A stretch of 64,000 bases of DNA from CAG-791 sp963658695 (GTDB taxonomy: Bacteria > Bacillota > Clostridia > Lachnospirales > Lachnospiraceae), in assembly GCA_963658695.1 (NCBI GenBank), contig CAVKRN010000002.1, forward strand, positions 49,895-113,894, given 5' to 3'. The notes beneath the pieces are model-generated. The model did not search any database. It had not been told where the DNA came from and was given only the letters and a program-made list of their open reading frames with translations. Both the position numbers and the translations under genes were made by a program. Shown piece by piece: positions 34,939 to 44,635 of this stretch (positions within the stretch are counted from its first letter, which is position 1; the number at the start of each line of letters is the position of its first letter).

Positions 34939-35880
34939 ATGAGCGAAGAAAACCAGAATAAGAAAACCGGAAAGCCGGATTTGTCGGTACAGATTGCGGG
35001 TGTTACGTTTCAAAATCCCGTCATGACGGCATCCGGAACCTTTGGCTCTGGCCTGGAGTATTCGGACTTCGTGGATCTGAACCGGTTGGGTGCCGTTGTA
35101 ACCAAGGGTGTGTCGAGTGTGCCGTGGGAGGGGAATCCCACACCGCGCGTAGCGGAGGTATACGGCGGAATGCTCAATGCCATCGGACTGCAGAATCCCG
35201 GTGTGGAAGTCTTCGCAGCACGCGACCTGGCGTTTCTGAAGGAGTTTGATACGAGGGTAATTGTGAATGTCTGCGGACACAGCGAGGAGGAATATCTGGC
35301 TGTGGTGGAACGCTTATCCGACGAGGAACGGGTAGATATGCTGGAAATCAATGTCTCCTGCCCCAATGTCAAGCAGGGAGCCATTGCGTTTGGCACGAAG
35401 CCGGAAAGTCTGCAGCATATCACGGAGCAGATCAAAAAGATTGCACGTCAGCCGGTTGTTATGAAGCTGACACCCAATGTGACCAGCATCGGCGAGCTTG
35501 CAAGAGCGGCAGAGGCAGGCGGAGCGGATGCGATTTCGCTGATCAATACCATTACCGGGATGAAAATTGATGTGGAAAGAAGACGTTTTGTGCTGGCTAA
35601 TAAAACCGGCGGAATGTCCGGACCTGCTATCCATCCGGTGGCGGTGCGAATGGTGTACGAGGCGGCCCATGCGGTGAAGATTCCGATTATCGGTATGGGA
35701 GGGGTGTCCTGCGCGGAGGATGCACTGGAGCTGATGCTGGCCGGGGCAACCGGTGTTGCTGTTGGCGCAGCAAATTTCCACAACCCTTCGGCGACGATGG
35801 ACGTGCTGGAAGGAATCAAGGCATACGCCGAGCGTCACCAGCTGGGGGCGATTACAGAGATTGTGGGAGCAGTGGATTAA
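34939..35880 (+). CDS. pyrD: dihydroorotate dehydrogenase B, catalytic subunit
   Basis: 313 residues from ATG 34939; an in-frame ATG at 34930 directly abuts the GAGG and is less likely. The FMN enzyme oxidises dihydroorotate to orotate. Motifs: FQNPVMTASGTFGSGLEY, VTKGVSSVPWEGNPTPR, INVSCPNVKQG with the catalytic Cys and adjacent residues, KLTPNVTSI, SLINTITGMKIDV, GGMSGPAIHPVAVRMV and IIGMGGVSCAEDALELMLAGATGVAVG. The pairing with pyrK identifies type 1B, using NAD+. Confidence 0.95.
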   Translation: MSEENQNKKTGKPDLSVQIAGVTFQNPVMTASGTFGSGLEYSDFVDLNRLGAVVTKGVSSVPWEGNPTPRVAEVYGGMLNAIGLQNPGVEVFAARDLAFLKEFDTRVIVNVCGHSEEEYLAVVERLSDEERVDMLEINVSCPNVKQGAIAFGTKPESLQHITEQIKKIARQPVVMKLTPNVTSIGELARAAEAGGADAISLINTITGMKIDVERRRFVLANKTGGMSGPAIHPVAVRMVYEAAHAVKIPIIGMGGVSCAEDALELMLAGATGVAVGAANFHNPSATMDVLEGIKAYAERHQLGAITEIVGAVD

Positions 35881-35975
35881 GATGCGAGAATGCGGAGATA
35901 AGCGGTTACCTGCTATGTGGCAGTGACTTCGCAAATGATCTCAAATGGTTACGGCAAGTGGAAAGGAAGCGAAAC

Positions 35976-36860
35976 ATGCAAAGCAGCATCACAGGAAAGG
36001 CCTATGGGAAAATCAATCTTTCGCTGGACGTTACCGGAAGACGGGCGGATGGATATCACCTGGTCCGCATGATCATGCAGACCGTCGACATCTTTGATAC
36101 GGTGACCATTACAAGGTCGGAAGGTGCTGATATTTCAATGACAACCGACAGTGGTGCGTTGCCGTCTGGTCCCTCCAACCTGGTCTGGCGTGCAGCCGAT
36201 GTCATGCGCAGGGAATTCGGCCTGACAGACGGACTTTTGATTCATCTGGATAAGCGAATTCCGATTGCGGCCGGAATGGCCGGCGGAAGTGCGGATGCAG
36301 CTGCAGTCTTTCGCCTTCTGAACAGGATGTACGGACTGGGGGCATCTGAGGAGGAGCTGCAGAGACTGGCGCTTCCGCTGGGGGCAGATATTCCCTACTG
36401 CGTGACGGGCGGAACGTGTCTTTGTGAAGGGATTGGTGAGGTGTTGACAGCGCTTCCTGCACCGCCGGAGAATACGCTTCTTGTGTGTAAGCCTGCGCTG
36501 GACGTATCCACGGCGTGGGTATATAAGGAATATGACAGCATTCCGGAGGCAGAAATTCATCATCCGGATGTGGATGGGATGGTAAAGTCGATTCAGGAGA
36601 GAGATCTTGGTGAGATGTGTGCACGCTTCGGAAATGTTCTGGAGCAGAAGACGGGAGCGGAATACCCGGTGATCGGCCGGTTGGAGCAGTTCTTCTTAGA
36701 GCGTGGCGCGCTGGGCAGCATTATGACCGGGTCGGGCCCCACGGTATTTGCTGTCTACGAAGAGAAAGAAAAGGCGCAGGAGGCTTTTGCGGAATTGCAA
36801 ATGCATCCGGAGTTCGCGGCATTCCAGAGCTTTCTGACGAGCTTTGTCAGTCCGGAATGA
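35976..36860 (+). CDS. ispE: 4-diphosphocytidyl-2-C-methyl-D-erythritol kinase
   Basis: 294 residues from ATG 35976, with GGAAAGGAAG upstream; the GTG at 35958 lies in the ribosome site itself. GHMP-kinase family member of the MEP isoprenoid pathway: AYGKINLSLDVTGRRADGYH at the N-terminus, the ATP loop PIAAGMAGGSADAAAVFRLL, PLGADIPYCVTGGTC, and GSIMTGSGPTVFAVY near the C-terminus. It phosphorylates CDP-methylerythritol at the 2-hydroxyl. It stands alone and ends before a bidirectional terminator. Confidence 0.95.
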   Translation: MQSSITGKAYGKINLSLDVTGRRADGYHLVRMIMQTVDIFDTVTITRSEGADISMTTDSGALPSGPSNLVWRAADVMRREFGLTDGLLIHLDKRIPIAAGMAGGSADAAAVFRLLNRMYGLGASEEELQRLALPLGADIPYCVTGGTCLCEGIGEVLTALPAPPENTLLVCKPALDVSTAWVYKEYDSIPEAEIHHPDVDGMVKSIQERDLGEMCARFGNVLEQKTGAEYPVIGRLEQFFLERGALGSIMTGSGPTVFAVYEEKEKAQEAFAELQMHPEFAAFQSFLTSFVSPE

Positions 36861-36954
36861 TCGCAGGAGCTGGTGGTCCTGACTTTGTTGATGAAAGAGT
36901 TCTGCGTCTAATTGTATAAAAAACTTGCTGTTTTTTGAGTCGTTACGAGACATA

Positions 36955-36988
36955 AAAAGAGCTTCCGGGATCTCTCGGAAGCTCTTTT
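36955..36988. terminator. bidirectional intrinsic terminator
   Basis: AAAAGAGCTTCCG / CGGAAGCTCTTTT inverted repeat with an 8-base loop, between convergent ispE (plus) and the small membrane protein gene (minus). Confidence 0.9.
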
Positions 36989-37032
36989 GTGACGATGTCG
37001 ATGAAAAATGTAGTTATATCCTTGCGGCAGAC

Positions 37033-37515
37033 TTACTTGCCGGTAGGGCCGGCACTGCCAACCTCGCGGACCTTGTCCATGAAGCGTCCGATGAAGTTCT
37101 TCTTTTTCTGCTCCGGTTTCTCCAGTTTCTGGCCGTGCAGCCCCTTGACCTCGACAATGTAAATGCCGCTGACCATGGCGCGAACCTGCTTCTTCACCGG
37201 GATTTCATCAAAAATCTTATCATCTGCCACCAGATTCATGATCTGGGGACCAACCTTTGCCTTTACAATGGGAAGCTTGGCTCTGCGGAGGTATTTCGGA
37301 GTGGAGTCCATCACTGCCTGCGGAAGACCGGCTTCCTTTAGCTTCATTTTCTTTTTGTCAATGATCAGCATGGTGACGGGCTGCTTGGTCGATTGCACCG
37401 TCGCTTCCTGCTCCTGCTGCTTTTTCTGCATTCTCTTGCCGAGAAAATACAGTGCAACCACGGCGCCGATAAGGACAGCCAGAATAATTAGGGTTACGAT
37501 AAGGGAAGTGCTCAC
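37033..37515 (-). CDS. small single-span membrane protein of unknown function
   Basis: 160 residues. Residues ~5-26 (LIVTLIILAVLIGAVVALYFLG) form one N-terminal membrane helix, followed by a Lys/Gln-rich linker and a compact ~90-residue domain (TMLIIDKKKMKLKEAGLPQAVMD...IMNLVADDKIFDEIPVKKQVRAMVSGIYIVEVKG) likely on the cytoplasmic side. The tail is Lys-rich. The start ATG 37515 is preceded by AGGAGG on the minus strand, and codon use is like its neighbours, so it is a real gene. I do not recognise the family beyond thinking it is conserved in Lachnospiraceae. Confidence 0.75.
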   Translation of the reverse strand: MSTSLIVTLIILAVLIGAVVALYFLGKRMQKKQQEQEATVQSTKQPVTMLIIDKKKMKLKEAGLPQAVMDSTPKYLRRAKLPIVKAKVGPQIMNLVADDKIFDEIPVKKQVRAMVSGIYIVEVKGLHGQKLEKPEQKKKNFIGRFMDKVREVGSAGPTGK

Positions 37516-37565
37516 TCAAAAATCCTCCTGAAGATTACGTAATACAGCGCTGTGGCTGAAGCGAC

Positions 37566-37632
37566 CGTTCAACCCTTATCGTGAACTTGTCTGCGAGCAG
37601 AACGTCCACGGTGAAAAAAGGTGCTGAACAGA
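37566..37632 (+). repeat. long-palindrome repeat family, diverged copy
   Basis: TTCAACCCTTATCGTGAACTTGTCTGCGAGCAGAACGTCCACGGTGAA followed by AGGTGCTGAACAGATGC keeps the central CTGCgaGCAG and the tail of the family. It sits in the 307-base gap between two divergent genes (37033-37515 minus, 37823 plus). The remainder of the gap shows no clear promoter consensus. Confidence 0.6.
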
Positions 37633-37822
37633 TGCAGTTATTGTATCACCTGCCTTATTGTGAGGGCAAGGAAAAGGTCGGCAAAGGGGTTTAATGGCCT
37701 GAAACATTGTGCTAAACTGTAGTCTATTATGGACTTGATACCGGGATCGAAGAGCTCTTGTTTAAAAGCGGCGTTCTCCATTCCGGCAGCATGGACTCGT
37801 GAAAGGATAGAAGGAACGATTG

Positions 37823-39082
37823 ATGAGAAAGCAAACAATTCTGGCGTCTGCAGCGGCGGCGCTTCTTGCAGTCAGTGTAACAGGATGCACAAGCTCAGAT
37901 GCAGCATATTTAAGCGGACTGAAGGCATCCAACTTTGTAGAGCCCTGTGACTACAGCGCAATTCCGGTGGAGGAGGCTGCGCCGTCGGTGTCTGAGGACT
38001 ATGCGAATTATGTGGTGCAGTATCAGCTCAGCAGCTCTGCTACAACCGAGGAGATCACGGACCGCGACGATGTGGAGGACGGTGATATCGTCAACATCGA
38101 TTATGTCGGAACGAAGGACGGCGAGGAGTTTGATGGCGGCAGCGCTACCGGTTATGACCTGACCATAGGCTCAGGATCCTTCATTGATGGCTTTGAAGAC
38201 GGTCTGATTGGGCACAAGGTTGGTGAGACAGTAGATTTGGACCTTACGTTCCCGGAGGACTACAGCAGCTCCGATCTGGCAGGGCAGAGTGTTGTATTCA
38301 CAGTGACGATTAATAAGATTCAGCAGAAGGTTACACCGGAGCTCACAGACGAGTGGGTGGTAAGTCAGGATATTTCCGGGGTGTCCACGGTGGACGAGTA
38401 CAATGACTATGTCTATGATCAGCTGATGCAGCAGGCACAAAGCTCTTATGACAGCGATGTGCAGAATAAGCTGGCGCAGTACGTGGTGGAGAATAGCACC
38501 TACCTTCAGGATCCGCCGCAGAAAATGATTGATCGCCTTGTGGAATCGGCGAAGTCCTACTATACCAATTATGCGACACAGTACGGAATGGAACTGGATG
38601 ATTTCCTGACGACATTCCTGGGAGCAGATGAGGAGAACCCGGAGCAGGTTCTGACCGATAATGCAACGGATTCGGCCAAGGAGCTTCTGGTTATGAAAGC
38701 CATTGCGGATAAGGAAGGCCTGAATCCTTCCCGCACGGAGTTTAATACGCAGCTCTCGAGCTATGCTGCGCAGGCGGGCTACAGCAGCGTGGATGACTTT
38801 AAAAAGTCGGAGGACGCCGAATCTGTCCGTGAATCGCTGATGCTGCAGAACGTTCTGGAATTCCTGCAGAAAAGTGCGGTTGTGAGTGAGCCCAGCGACG
38901 AGGATGCGGTAGATACCGAAAGCGCAGATGCGGGCAGCACGGAAGCAGCAGAGGATGCATCGGCAGAGACGACGGAAAGCGAAGAGTCTGCGGCGGCAGC
39001 GTCGACAGAAGCTTCGGATGTTTCATCGACAGAGGATGCAGAGACGGCCGACAGCGCAGCGGCAGCAACGACAGAAGAGTAA
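37823..39082 (+). CDS. lipoprotein with FKBP-type/trigger-factor-like prolyl isomerase domain
   Basis: 419 residues from ATG 37823 (AAGGAA six bases upstream). The signal peptide ends in a lipobox VSVTGC, so Cys22 is predicted to be lipidated and the protein placed on the outer face of the membrane. Residues ~75-165 are an FKBP domain: DGDIVNIDYVGTKDGEEFDGG, IGSGSFIDGFEDGLIGHKVGETVDLDLTFPEDY. The next ~180 residues are helical and resemble the trigger factor C-terminal part. The last ~70 residues are a low-complexity Ala/Ser/Glu/Asp/Thr tail. Likely role: folding of exported proteins. It precedes asnS by 20 bases. Confidence 0.87.
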   Translation: MRKQTILASAAAALLAVSVTGCTSSDAAYLSGLKASNFVEPCDYSAIPVEEAAPSVSEDYANYVVQYQLSSSATTEEITDRDDVEDGDIVNIDYVGTKDGEEFDGGSATGYDLTIGSGSFIDGFEDGLIGHKVGETVDLDLTFPEDYSSSDLAGQSVVFTVTINKIQQKVTPELTDEWVVSQDISGVSTVDEYNDYVYDQLMQQAQSSYDSDVQNKLAQYVVENSTYLQDPPQKMIDRLVESAKSYYTNYATQYGMELDDFLTTFLGADEENPEQVLTDNATDSAKELLVMKAIADKEGLNPSRTEFNTQLSSYAAQAGYSSVDDFKKSEDAESVRESLMLQNVLEFLQKSAVVSEPSDEDAVDTESADAGSTEAAEDASAETTESEESAAAASTEASDVSSTEDAETADSAAAATTEE

Positions 39083-39102
39083 ATACGGCAGAGGAGGCAA
39101 CG

Positions 39103-40506
39103 ATGAGAGAGAGCTATAAGCTGGTAGAGATCCGGGATATTTTCGATAAGCCGGAGAACTATTATGATCAGGAAGTTACCGTAGCAGGTTGGATCAAATC
39201 CAATCGTGATTCCAAATCCATTGGCTTTATTGCACTGGATGACGGCTCCTGCTTTAAGAATCTTCAGCTGGTGTATTCTGCTGAGATTGAGGATTTCTCA
39301 AAGCTTGCCAAGCTCAACATCAGCGCAGCAATTATTGCAACCGGAAAGATCGTTGCAACGCCGGAGGCCAAGCAGCCTCTGGAAATGCAGGTGCTGCGGG
39401 CAGAGGTCGAGGGAGAATCGACGCCGGATTATCCGCTGCAGAAAAAACGACATACCTTTGAGTACCTTCGTACTATGCCCCATCTGCGTGTTCGTACCAA
39501 CACCTTTGAGGCCGTGATGCGCGTTCGTTCTCTGGCGGCCTATGCGATTCACCGGTTTTTCCAGGAGAGAGATTTTGTCTATGTACACGCTCCGGAGATC
39601 ACGGGAAGTGATGCAGAGGGTGCCGGTGAGATGTTCCAGGTTACCACGCTGGATCTGAATAACATTCCGCGCAAGGAAGACGGATCGGTGGATTACTCGC
39701 AGGATTTCTTTGGAAAGCCCACCAATCTCACCGTTTCCGGCCAGCTCGATGTGGAAACCTATGCGTTTGCATTCCGCAACGTTTACACCTTTGGGCCGAC
39801 GTTCCGTGCAGAGAACTCCAACACAACGCGCCACGCGGCTGAGTTCTGGATGATTGAGCCGGAGATCTGCTTTGCGGATCTGGAGGATGATATGGAGCTG
39901 GCCGAGGCGATGCTCAAGTACATCATCCGTTATGTGATGGAAAATGCACCGGATGAAATGGCATTCTTCAATCAGTTTGTGGACAAGGGTCTTTTGGAGC
40001 GCCTGGAGCACGTTGCATCGTCTGATTTTGGCCGGATTACATACACAGATGCTGTAAAGATTCTTGAGCAGCACAACGATGAATTCGAGAACAAGGTTTA
40101 CTGGGGCTGTGATCTGCAGACGGAGCATGAGCGCTTCCTGACAGAGAAGGAATTCAAGCGTCCGGTTTTCGTGACGGATTATCCGAAGGACATCAAGGCC
40201 TTCTATATGAAACTCAATCCCGACGGAAAGACTGTGGCGGCCTGCGATTGCCTGGTTCCCGGAATTGGCGAAATCATCGGTGGTTCTCAGCGTGAGGACG
40301 ATCTGTCCATTCTGGAAAGCCGTATGGATGAGCTGGGGATGGATAAGAACCAGTATGAGTTTTATCTGGACCTTCGCCGCTATGGCTCCGTGCGTCACGC
40401 AGGCTTTGGCCTTGGCTTCGAGCGCGCTATCATGTACCTGACCGGCATGGAGAATATCCGGGACGTGCTGCCGTTCCCCAGAACCGTAGGCAATTGCGAA
40501 CTGTAG
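39103..40506 (+). CDS. asnS: asparaginyl-tRNA synthetase
   Basis: 467 residues, class II synthetase. The N-terminal OB-fold (EVTVAGWIKSNRDSKSIGFIALDDGSCFKNLQLVY) binds the anticodon. Class II motif 2 reads FRAENSNTTRHAAEFWMIEPE, and motif 3 GFGLGFERAIMYLTGMENIRDVLPFPRT. The presence of GQLDVETYAFAFRNVYTFGPTF and the AsnRS-specific NTTRHAAEF argues for AsnS over AspS. ATG 39103 has AGAGGAGG upstream. No T-box fits in the 20-base gap after the lipoprotein gene, so it is probably read through from it. Confidence 0.95.
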   Translation: MRESYKLVEIRDIFDKPENYYDQEVTVAGWIKSNRDSKSIGFIALDDGSCFKNLQLVYSAEIEDFSKLAKLNISAAIIATGKIVATPEAKQPLEMQVLRAEVEGESTPDYPLQKKRHTFEYLRTMPHLRVRTNTFEAVMRVRSLAAYAIHRFFQERDFVYVHAPEITGSDAEGAGEMFQVTTLDLNNIPRKEDGSVDYSQDFFGKPTNLTVSGQLDVETYAFAFRNVYTFGPTFRAENSNTTRHAAEFWMIEPEICFADLEDDMELAEAMLKYIIRYVMENAPDEMAFFNQFVDKGLLERLEHVASSDFGRITYTDAVKILEQHNDEFENKVYWGCDLQTEHERFLTEKEFKRPVFVTDYPKDIKAFYMKLNPDGKTVAACDCLVPGIGEIIGGSQREDDLSILESRMDELGMDKNQYEFYLDLRRYGSVRHAGFGLGFERAIMYLTGMENIRDVLPFPRTVGNCEL

Positions 40507-40530
40507 TTTCCGGTTTTGAAAGGGTTTTTG

Positions 40531-41820
40531 ATGAAGTTGTATTCCAAAATAAAACGATTCCTGCGCCGGGAGCTTCTGCCATTATCGTTGTCTGCTATCT
40601 TCGCAATCAGTGTGCCTGCCGGTGTTTCGGCGGCTTCGGTGGACAGCTTGCGTAAAAAGACAAACGCAACCCAGAATCAGTTGAACGCAGCTAAAAACGA
40701 GGCGGCCAGCCTGCAGAGCCAGGAACAGCAGATCAACGAGGAGCTGGAAGCCAAGAATGCGCAGCTGGTAGAGAATCTGGCCAGCATTCAATTGCTCGAA
40801 GAGACCATCGCGGATCTTGAGGAGAAAATTGCGGAGAAGCAGAAGGAATATGATGCGGCCAAAGCGGACGAAGAGGCTCGCTATGAAGCCATGAAGGAAC
40901 GCATTCGCTACATGTATGAGCAGGGAAATGCGACCTATGTTCAGATTCTGATGAAGGCGTCCTCGTTCTCCGACATGCTGAATAAGGTTGGCTATGTAGA
41001 GCAGCTCTACGAGTATGACCGGAAGAAGCTGGAGGAATTCCAGGAGGTGCAGCGAAAGGTTGCGGAGGTTCAGCAGCAGCTGGAAGAGCAGAAATCCGAA
41101 CAGGAGGAATCCAAGCGAGGCCTGGAAGAGGAGCAGGAAGCACTGCAGCAGACCGTGGATGAGCTGGAGGCACAGAATGCGGATATCACGGCACAGCTGG
41201 AGGAGGCAAGAGCGGCAGCAAATGAGCTGGCAGAGCAGCTGAAGGCACAGAATGCAGAGTTGTCTGCAGCGGTAGAGGCAGAAGCTGCAAGAGCGGAACA
41301 GGCGCGTCAGGAGGCAGCGGCAAAGGCAGCGGCAGAGGCAGCAGCCAAGGCTAGCTCAGAAAGTGCGTCACAGAGCCAGTCCGATTCGAGCCAGAGTGAT
41401 GACAGCAGCTCGAGCTCATCGAGTTCATCAAGCTCATCAAGTTCTTCCAGTGCGGCGGTGAATTCCAACGGGGTGTCCGGACAGACTGTTGCCAATTACG
41501 CGACGCAGTTTGTTGGCAATCCTTATGTGTACGGTGGCAACAGTCTGACAGAGGGAACTGACTGCTCCGGCTTTACGTCTCTGGTATATGCCCACTTTGG
41601 CTATTCCATCGGACGCACCGATGTGTCCCAGAGAAGTGCCGGAATTGCGGTGGATTCACTGGCAGATGCGCAGCCGGGAGATATCATCTGCTATCCCGGG
41701 CATGTGGCTTTGTACATCGGCAACGGAACCATTGTACATGCGAGCACGGCAGCAACCGGAATTAAGTACAGTGCGGCGACCTATCGGCCGTATGTATGCA
41801 TTCGGAGATTGATTTATTAA
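40531..41820 (+). CDS. secreted NlpC/P60 cell-wall hydrolase with coiled-coil N-domain
   Basis: 429 residues from ATG 40531 (GAAAGGG seven bases before). A signal peptide ending near VPAGVSAAS is followed by a long coiled coil (~30-280; PcsB/EnvC-like heptads), an Ala/Glu-rich segment, a run of serines (~290-310) as a linker, and a C-terminal NlpC/P60 domain. Its catalytic Cys345 lies in DCSGF, with His391 in GHVALYIGNG and a third polar position around His403. Such enzymes cut peptidoglycan stem peptides, often at the division septum. The coiled coil suggests control by FtsEX-like partners, which is inference. guaA follows after 18 bases. Confidence 0.93.
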   Translation: MKLYSKIKRFLRRELLPLSLSAIFAISVPAGVSAASVDSLRKKTNATQNQLNAAKNEAASLQSQEQQINEELEAKNAQLVENLASIQLLEETIADLEEKIAEKQKEYDAAKADEEARYEAMKERIRYMYEQGNATYVQILMKASSFSDMLNKVGYVEQLYEYDRKKLEEFQEVQRKVAEVQQQLEEQKSEQEESKRGLEEEQEALQQTVDELEAQNADITAQLEEARAAANELAEQLKAQNAELSAAVEAEAARAEQARQEAAAKAAAEAAAKASSESASQSQSDSSQSDDSSSSSSSSSSSSSSSSAAVNSNGVSGQTVANYATQFVGNPYVYGGNSLTEGTDCSGFTSLVYAHFGYSIGRTDVSQRSAGIAVDSLADAQPGDIICYPGHVALYIGNGTIVHASTAATGIKYSAATYRPYVCIRRLIY

Positions 41821-41838
41821 AAGAAAGGAAGCCAGAGT

Positions 41839-43389
41839 ATGGAGCGCGAACTCATTGTTGTGCTGGATTTCGGCGGCCAGTACAAGCAACTGATCGCCCG
41901 CAGAGTCCGTGAGAACCAGGTGTATTGCGAGATTCATCCGTATACCATTTCACTGGACAAGCTCAAGGAAATGCATCCCAAGGGAATCATTCTGACGGGC
42001 GGACCGAACAGCGTGTATGAAGAGACATCCCCAACCTATGCCAGAGATTTGTTTGAGATCGGAGTGCCGATTCTGGGCATTTGCTATGGCTCTCAGCTGA
42101 TGGCCTATCGCATGGGCGGAAAGGTTGCAACCGCACCGGTTAGCGAGTACGGCCATACGGATACAACGGTGGATGATGCTGCATCGGCTCTCTTTAAAGG
42201 GGTGAAGCCGGTATCCACGGTCTGGATGAGTCATACAGATTACATTGCGCAGGTGCCGGAAGGATTTCATATTACGGCACATACTGCGGATTGTCCGGTA
42301 GCTGCCATGGAGGATGCAGAGCACGGTCTTTATGCTGTGCAGTTTCACCCGGAGGTGGTTCACACCGAAGAGGGAATGAAGCTTCTGCATAATTTCGTAC
42401 GTGATATCTGCGGCTGCAGCGGCAGCTGGGAGATGTCTTCCTTTGCGGAAACAACCATCCGGGAGCTTCGGGCGAAGATTGGAGATGGAAAGGTGCTCCT
42501 GGGACTTTCCGGCGGAGTGGATTCTTCGGTTGCAGCGGCCCTTCTTTCCAGAGCAGTTGGCAAGCAGCTGACCTGCGTGTTCGTTGATCATGGTTTGCTT
42601 CGCAAGAATGAAGGCGATGAGGTAGAGGCTGTCTTCGGACCGAAAGGTGATTTTGAATTGAATTTTGTCCGCGTTAATGCGGCAGATCGGTTTTACGGAC
42701 TGCTGGCGGGCGTAGCGGATCCGGAACAAAAGCGCAAGATTATCGGTGCCGAATTTATTAAGGTGTTCGAGGAAGAGGCGAAGAAAATCGGGACCGTGGA
42801 TTTCCTCGCACAGGGAACCATTTATCCGGATGTGGTTGAGAGCGGAGCTGTCGGAACCGGCAGCGCTGTAATCAAATCGCACCATAATGTTGGCGGCCTT
42901 CCGAAGAATGTGGACTTTAAAGAAATCGTGGAACCGCTTCGCGACCTGTTTAAGGATGAGGTGCGTCAGACCGGACTGGAACTGGGACTTCCGAGAGCCT
43001 TGGTATTCCGTCAGCCATTCCCGGGACCCGGACTTGGGGTTCGAATTGTCGGCGAAGTGACTGAGGAGAAGGTCCGTATTGTACAGGATGCAGACGCTAT
43101 TTTCCGGCAGGAGCTCGAAAAAGGCGGAATTGATATGGGTAAGGGGCAGTTTTTTGCAGCTCTTACAAATATGCGAAGCGTTGGTGTTATGGGTGACGGG
43201 AGAACCTATGACTATGCAGTGGCCCTGCGCGGCGTCTTGACATCGGATTTCATGACAGCAGAGGCGGCGGAGATTCCGTGGAGCGTGCTCCAGACCTGTA
43301 TGCGCCGTATCATCAACGAGGTCAAGGGCGTGAATCGAGTACTCTATGATCTCACCAGCAAGCCGCCGGGAACGATCGAACTGGAATAA
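41839..43389 (+). CDS. guaA: GMP synthase (glutamine-hydrolysing)
   Basis: 516 residues. Glutamine amidotransferase domain: ILTGGPNSVYEE, nucleophile Cys in GICYGSQLMAY, and His/Glu of VQFHPEVVHTEEG. ATP-pyrophosphatase domain: LLGLSGGVDSSVAAALL P-loop, then CVFVDHGLLRKNEGDEV, YPDVVESG and HHNVGGLP. The C-terminal dimer domain ends in DLTSKPPGTIELE. It converts XMP to GMP. AAAGAAAGGAAG precedes ATG 41839. A terminator follows at once. Confidence 0.97.
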   Translation: MERELIVVLDFGGQYKQLIARRVRENQVYCEIHPYTISLDKLKEMHPKGIILTGGPNSVYEETSPTYARDLFEIGVPILGICYGSQLMAYRMGGKVATAPVSEYGHTDTTVDDAASALFKGVKPVSTVWMSHTDYIAQVPEGFHITAHTADCPVAAMEDAEHGLYAVQFHPEVVHTEEGMKLLHNFVRDICGCSGSWEMSSFAETTIRELRAKIGDGKVLLGLSGGVDSSVAAALLSRAVGKQLTCVFVDHGLLRKNEGDEVEAVFGPKGDFELNFVRVNAADRFYGLLAGVADPEQKRKIIGAEFIKVFEEEAKKIGTVDFLAQGTIYPDVVESGAVGTGSAVIKSHHNVGGLPKNVDFKEIVEPLRDLFKDEVRQTGLELGLPRALVFRQPFPGPGLGVRIVGEVTEEKVRIVQDADAIFRQELEKGGIDMGKGQFFAALTNMRSVGVMGDGRTYDYAVALRGVLTSDFMTAEAAEIPWSVLQTCMRRIINEVKGVNRVLYDLTSKPPGTIELE

Positions 43390-43407
43390 TTTAAAATGCG
43401 GCAAAAG

Positions 43408-43447
43408 TCCTTAGCTGTGGGTAATCCCTATGGCTAAGGATTTTTTT
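43408..43447 (+). terminator. intrinsic terminator after guaA
   Basis: TCCTTAGC / GCTAAGGA stem (8 bp) with a 17-base loop, followed by seven T residues. Confidence 0.9.
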
Positions 43448-43564
43448 GTTTTTACTTTTATTTTTGCTTAACAGGCGATTTATGGTAGAATGAATATCAT
43501 ATATGCCCTGTTTGTTGCAGACATATGTTCAAATTGTGATAGATAAACAGAAGGTGAAGTTGTG

Positions 43565-44612
43565 ATGGTCGATACCATGCATGCAGATAATGAAGTGCTC
43601 CGGGAACAGCTGATGGTTTTTGATACGCTTGCTCGTCATTTCCAGAATGTCTATTTGATGGATCTGGAGAAGAAGACAGCGAGAATTCTTAAGCTGGATG
43701 CAGACTATGTAGATGTTCCGGGCAAGGAGGGATCATCGGGAGTTTCTGTTAGAAACTGTTATAAAGAATTGGGTTAACACAATTGTACACCCGGAAGATA
43801 GAGAAAAGGTTAGCCGCACAATTACGGTAGAAAATATAAAAAAGGTTTTCGAGACGAAAGAAGAGCTTGTCGGAACTTACCGCAGTCTTGTGAATGGAGA
43901 AATTCATCATTTTCAATACACCATCAGCAGGATGGATAAAGCCGCTACAAAGGCCGTAGCCGGATTCCAGAATATTGATGATATTATTGAAGAGCATCAG
44001 GAAATTGAGGAAGCGAAAAGAGAAAAAGAGGCTGCCCATCAAAAAGAAGTGGAGGAGCAGCTTGAGATTATCAATGCGCTGTCCAAGAGTTTCCGAAATG
44101 TATTTGTTGCAAATTTGACGGAGGGAACTGCACGGGTTATAAGACTTGCCGACGACTATAACGTAAGAGCGGTAAGAGATGTTAAAAGTCTGACATTCCC
44201 ATTTGATGCCGTTGTTGATCGGTGGGTGCGTGAAACCGTCCATCCTGATGATAAGAAGCGGGTAAAAGAAACGCTGAATGTAAAAACTGTCAGAGAGATA
44301 TTCGCGAAGCAGGATAAATACGTTGGTACATATCGCAATATAGAAGATGGCGTACAGCATTATTATCAGTATGATTTCAGAAGAGTCGGTGATACAGAAA
44401 ATGTTGTAGTAGGATTCCGGCTTATCGATAAAATCGTAGAAGAACAGAAGGAAAATCAAAAGAGAGAACGGGCACTTGAAGAAGCGCGGCTTAAGGAAGA
44501 AAAAAAGCATGCAGAGGTTATCAATTCTCTGTCGACCATTTACTCTACGATTTTCCAGGCTAATATCGTTACACATGAATATCTACTCAGCCGAGGATGC
44601 ACAGCTGGATGA
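43565..44612 (+). pseudogene. frameshifted and truncated PAS-repeat sensor protein
   Basis: The first frame (ATG 43565, GAAGGTGAAG upstream) runs to 43777 and starts a sensor repeat (FDTLARHFQNVYLMDLEKKTARILKLDADYV). The continuation, DHREFLLETVIKNWVNTIVHPEDREKV, is in another frame that is open upstream to 43713, so a one-base change has occurred near the GGAGGGATC at about 43726-43735. A second, complete repeat follows (INALSKSFRNVFVANL...VHPDDKKRV...GTYRNIEDGVQHYYQYDF). A third repeat (AEVINSLSTIYSTIFQAN) breaks off after THEY and reads into unrelated sequence to the stop. The output domain (GGDEF or kinase in relatives) is missing. A terminator-like hairpin follows. Confidence 0.75.
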
Positions 44613-44635
44613 GTGATGGACAAATACACCGATAC

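Noticed and set aside
41395..41455. CRISPR-like or tandem repeat
   Set aside because: The repeated AGCTC/TCATCA units encode the poly-serine linker of the NlpC/P60 protein.
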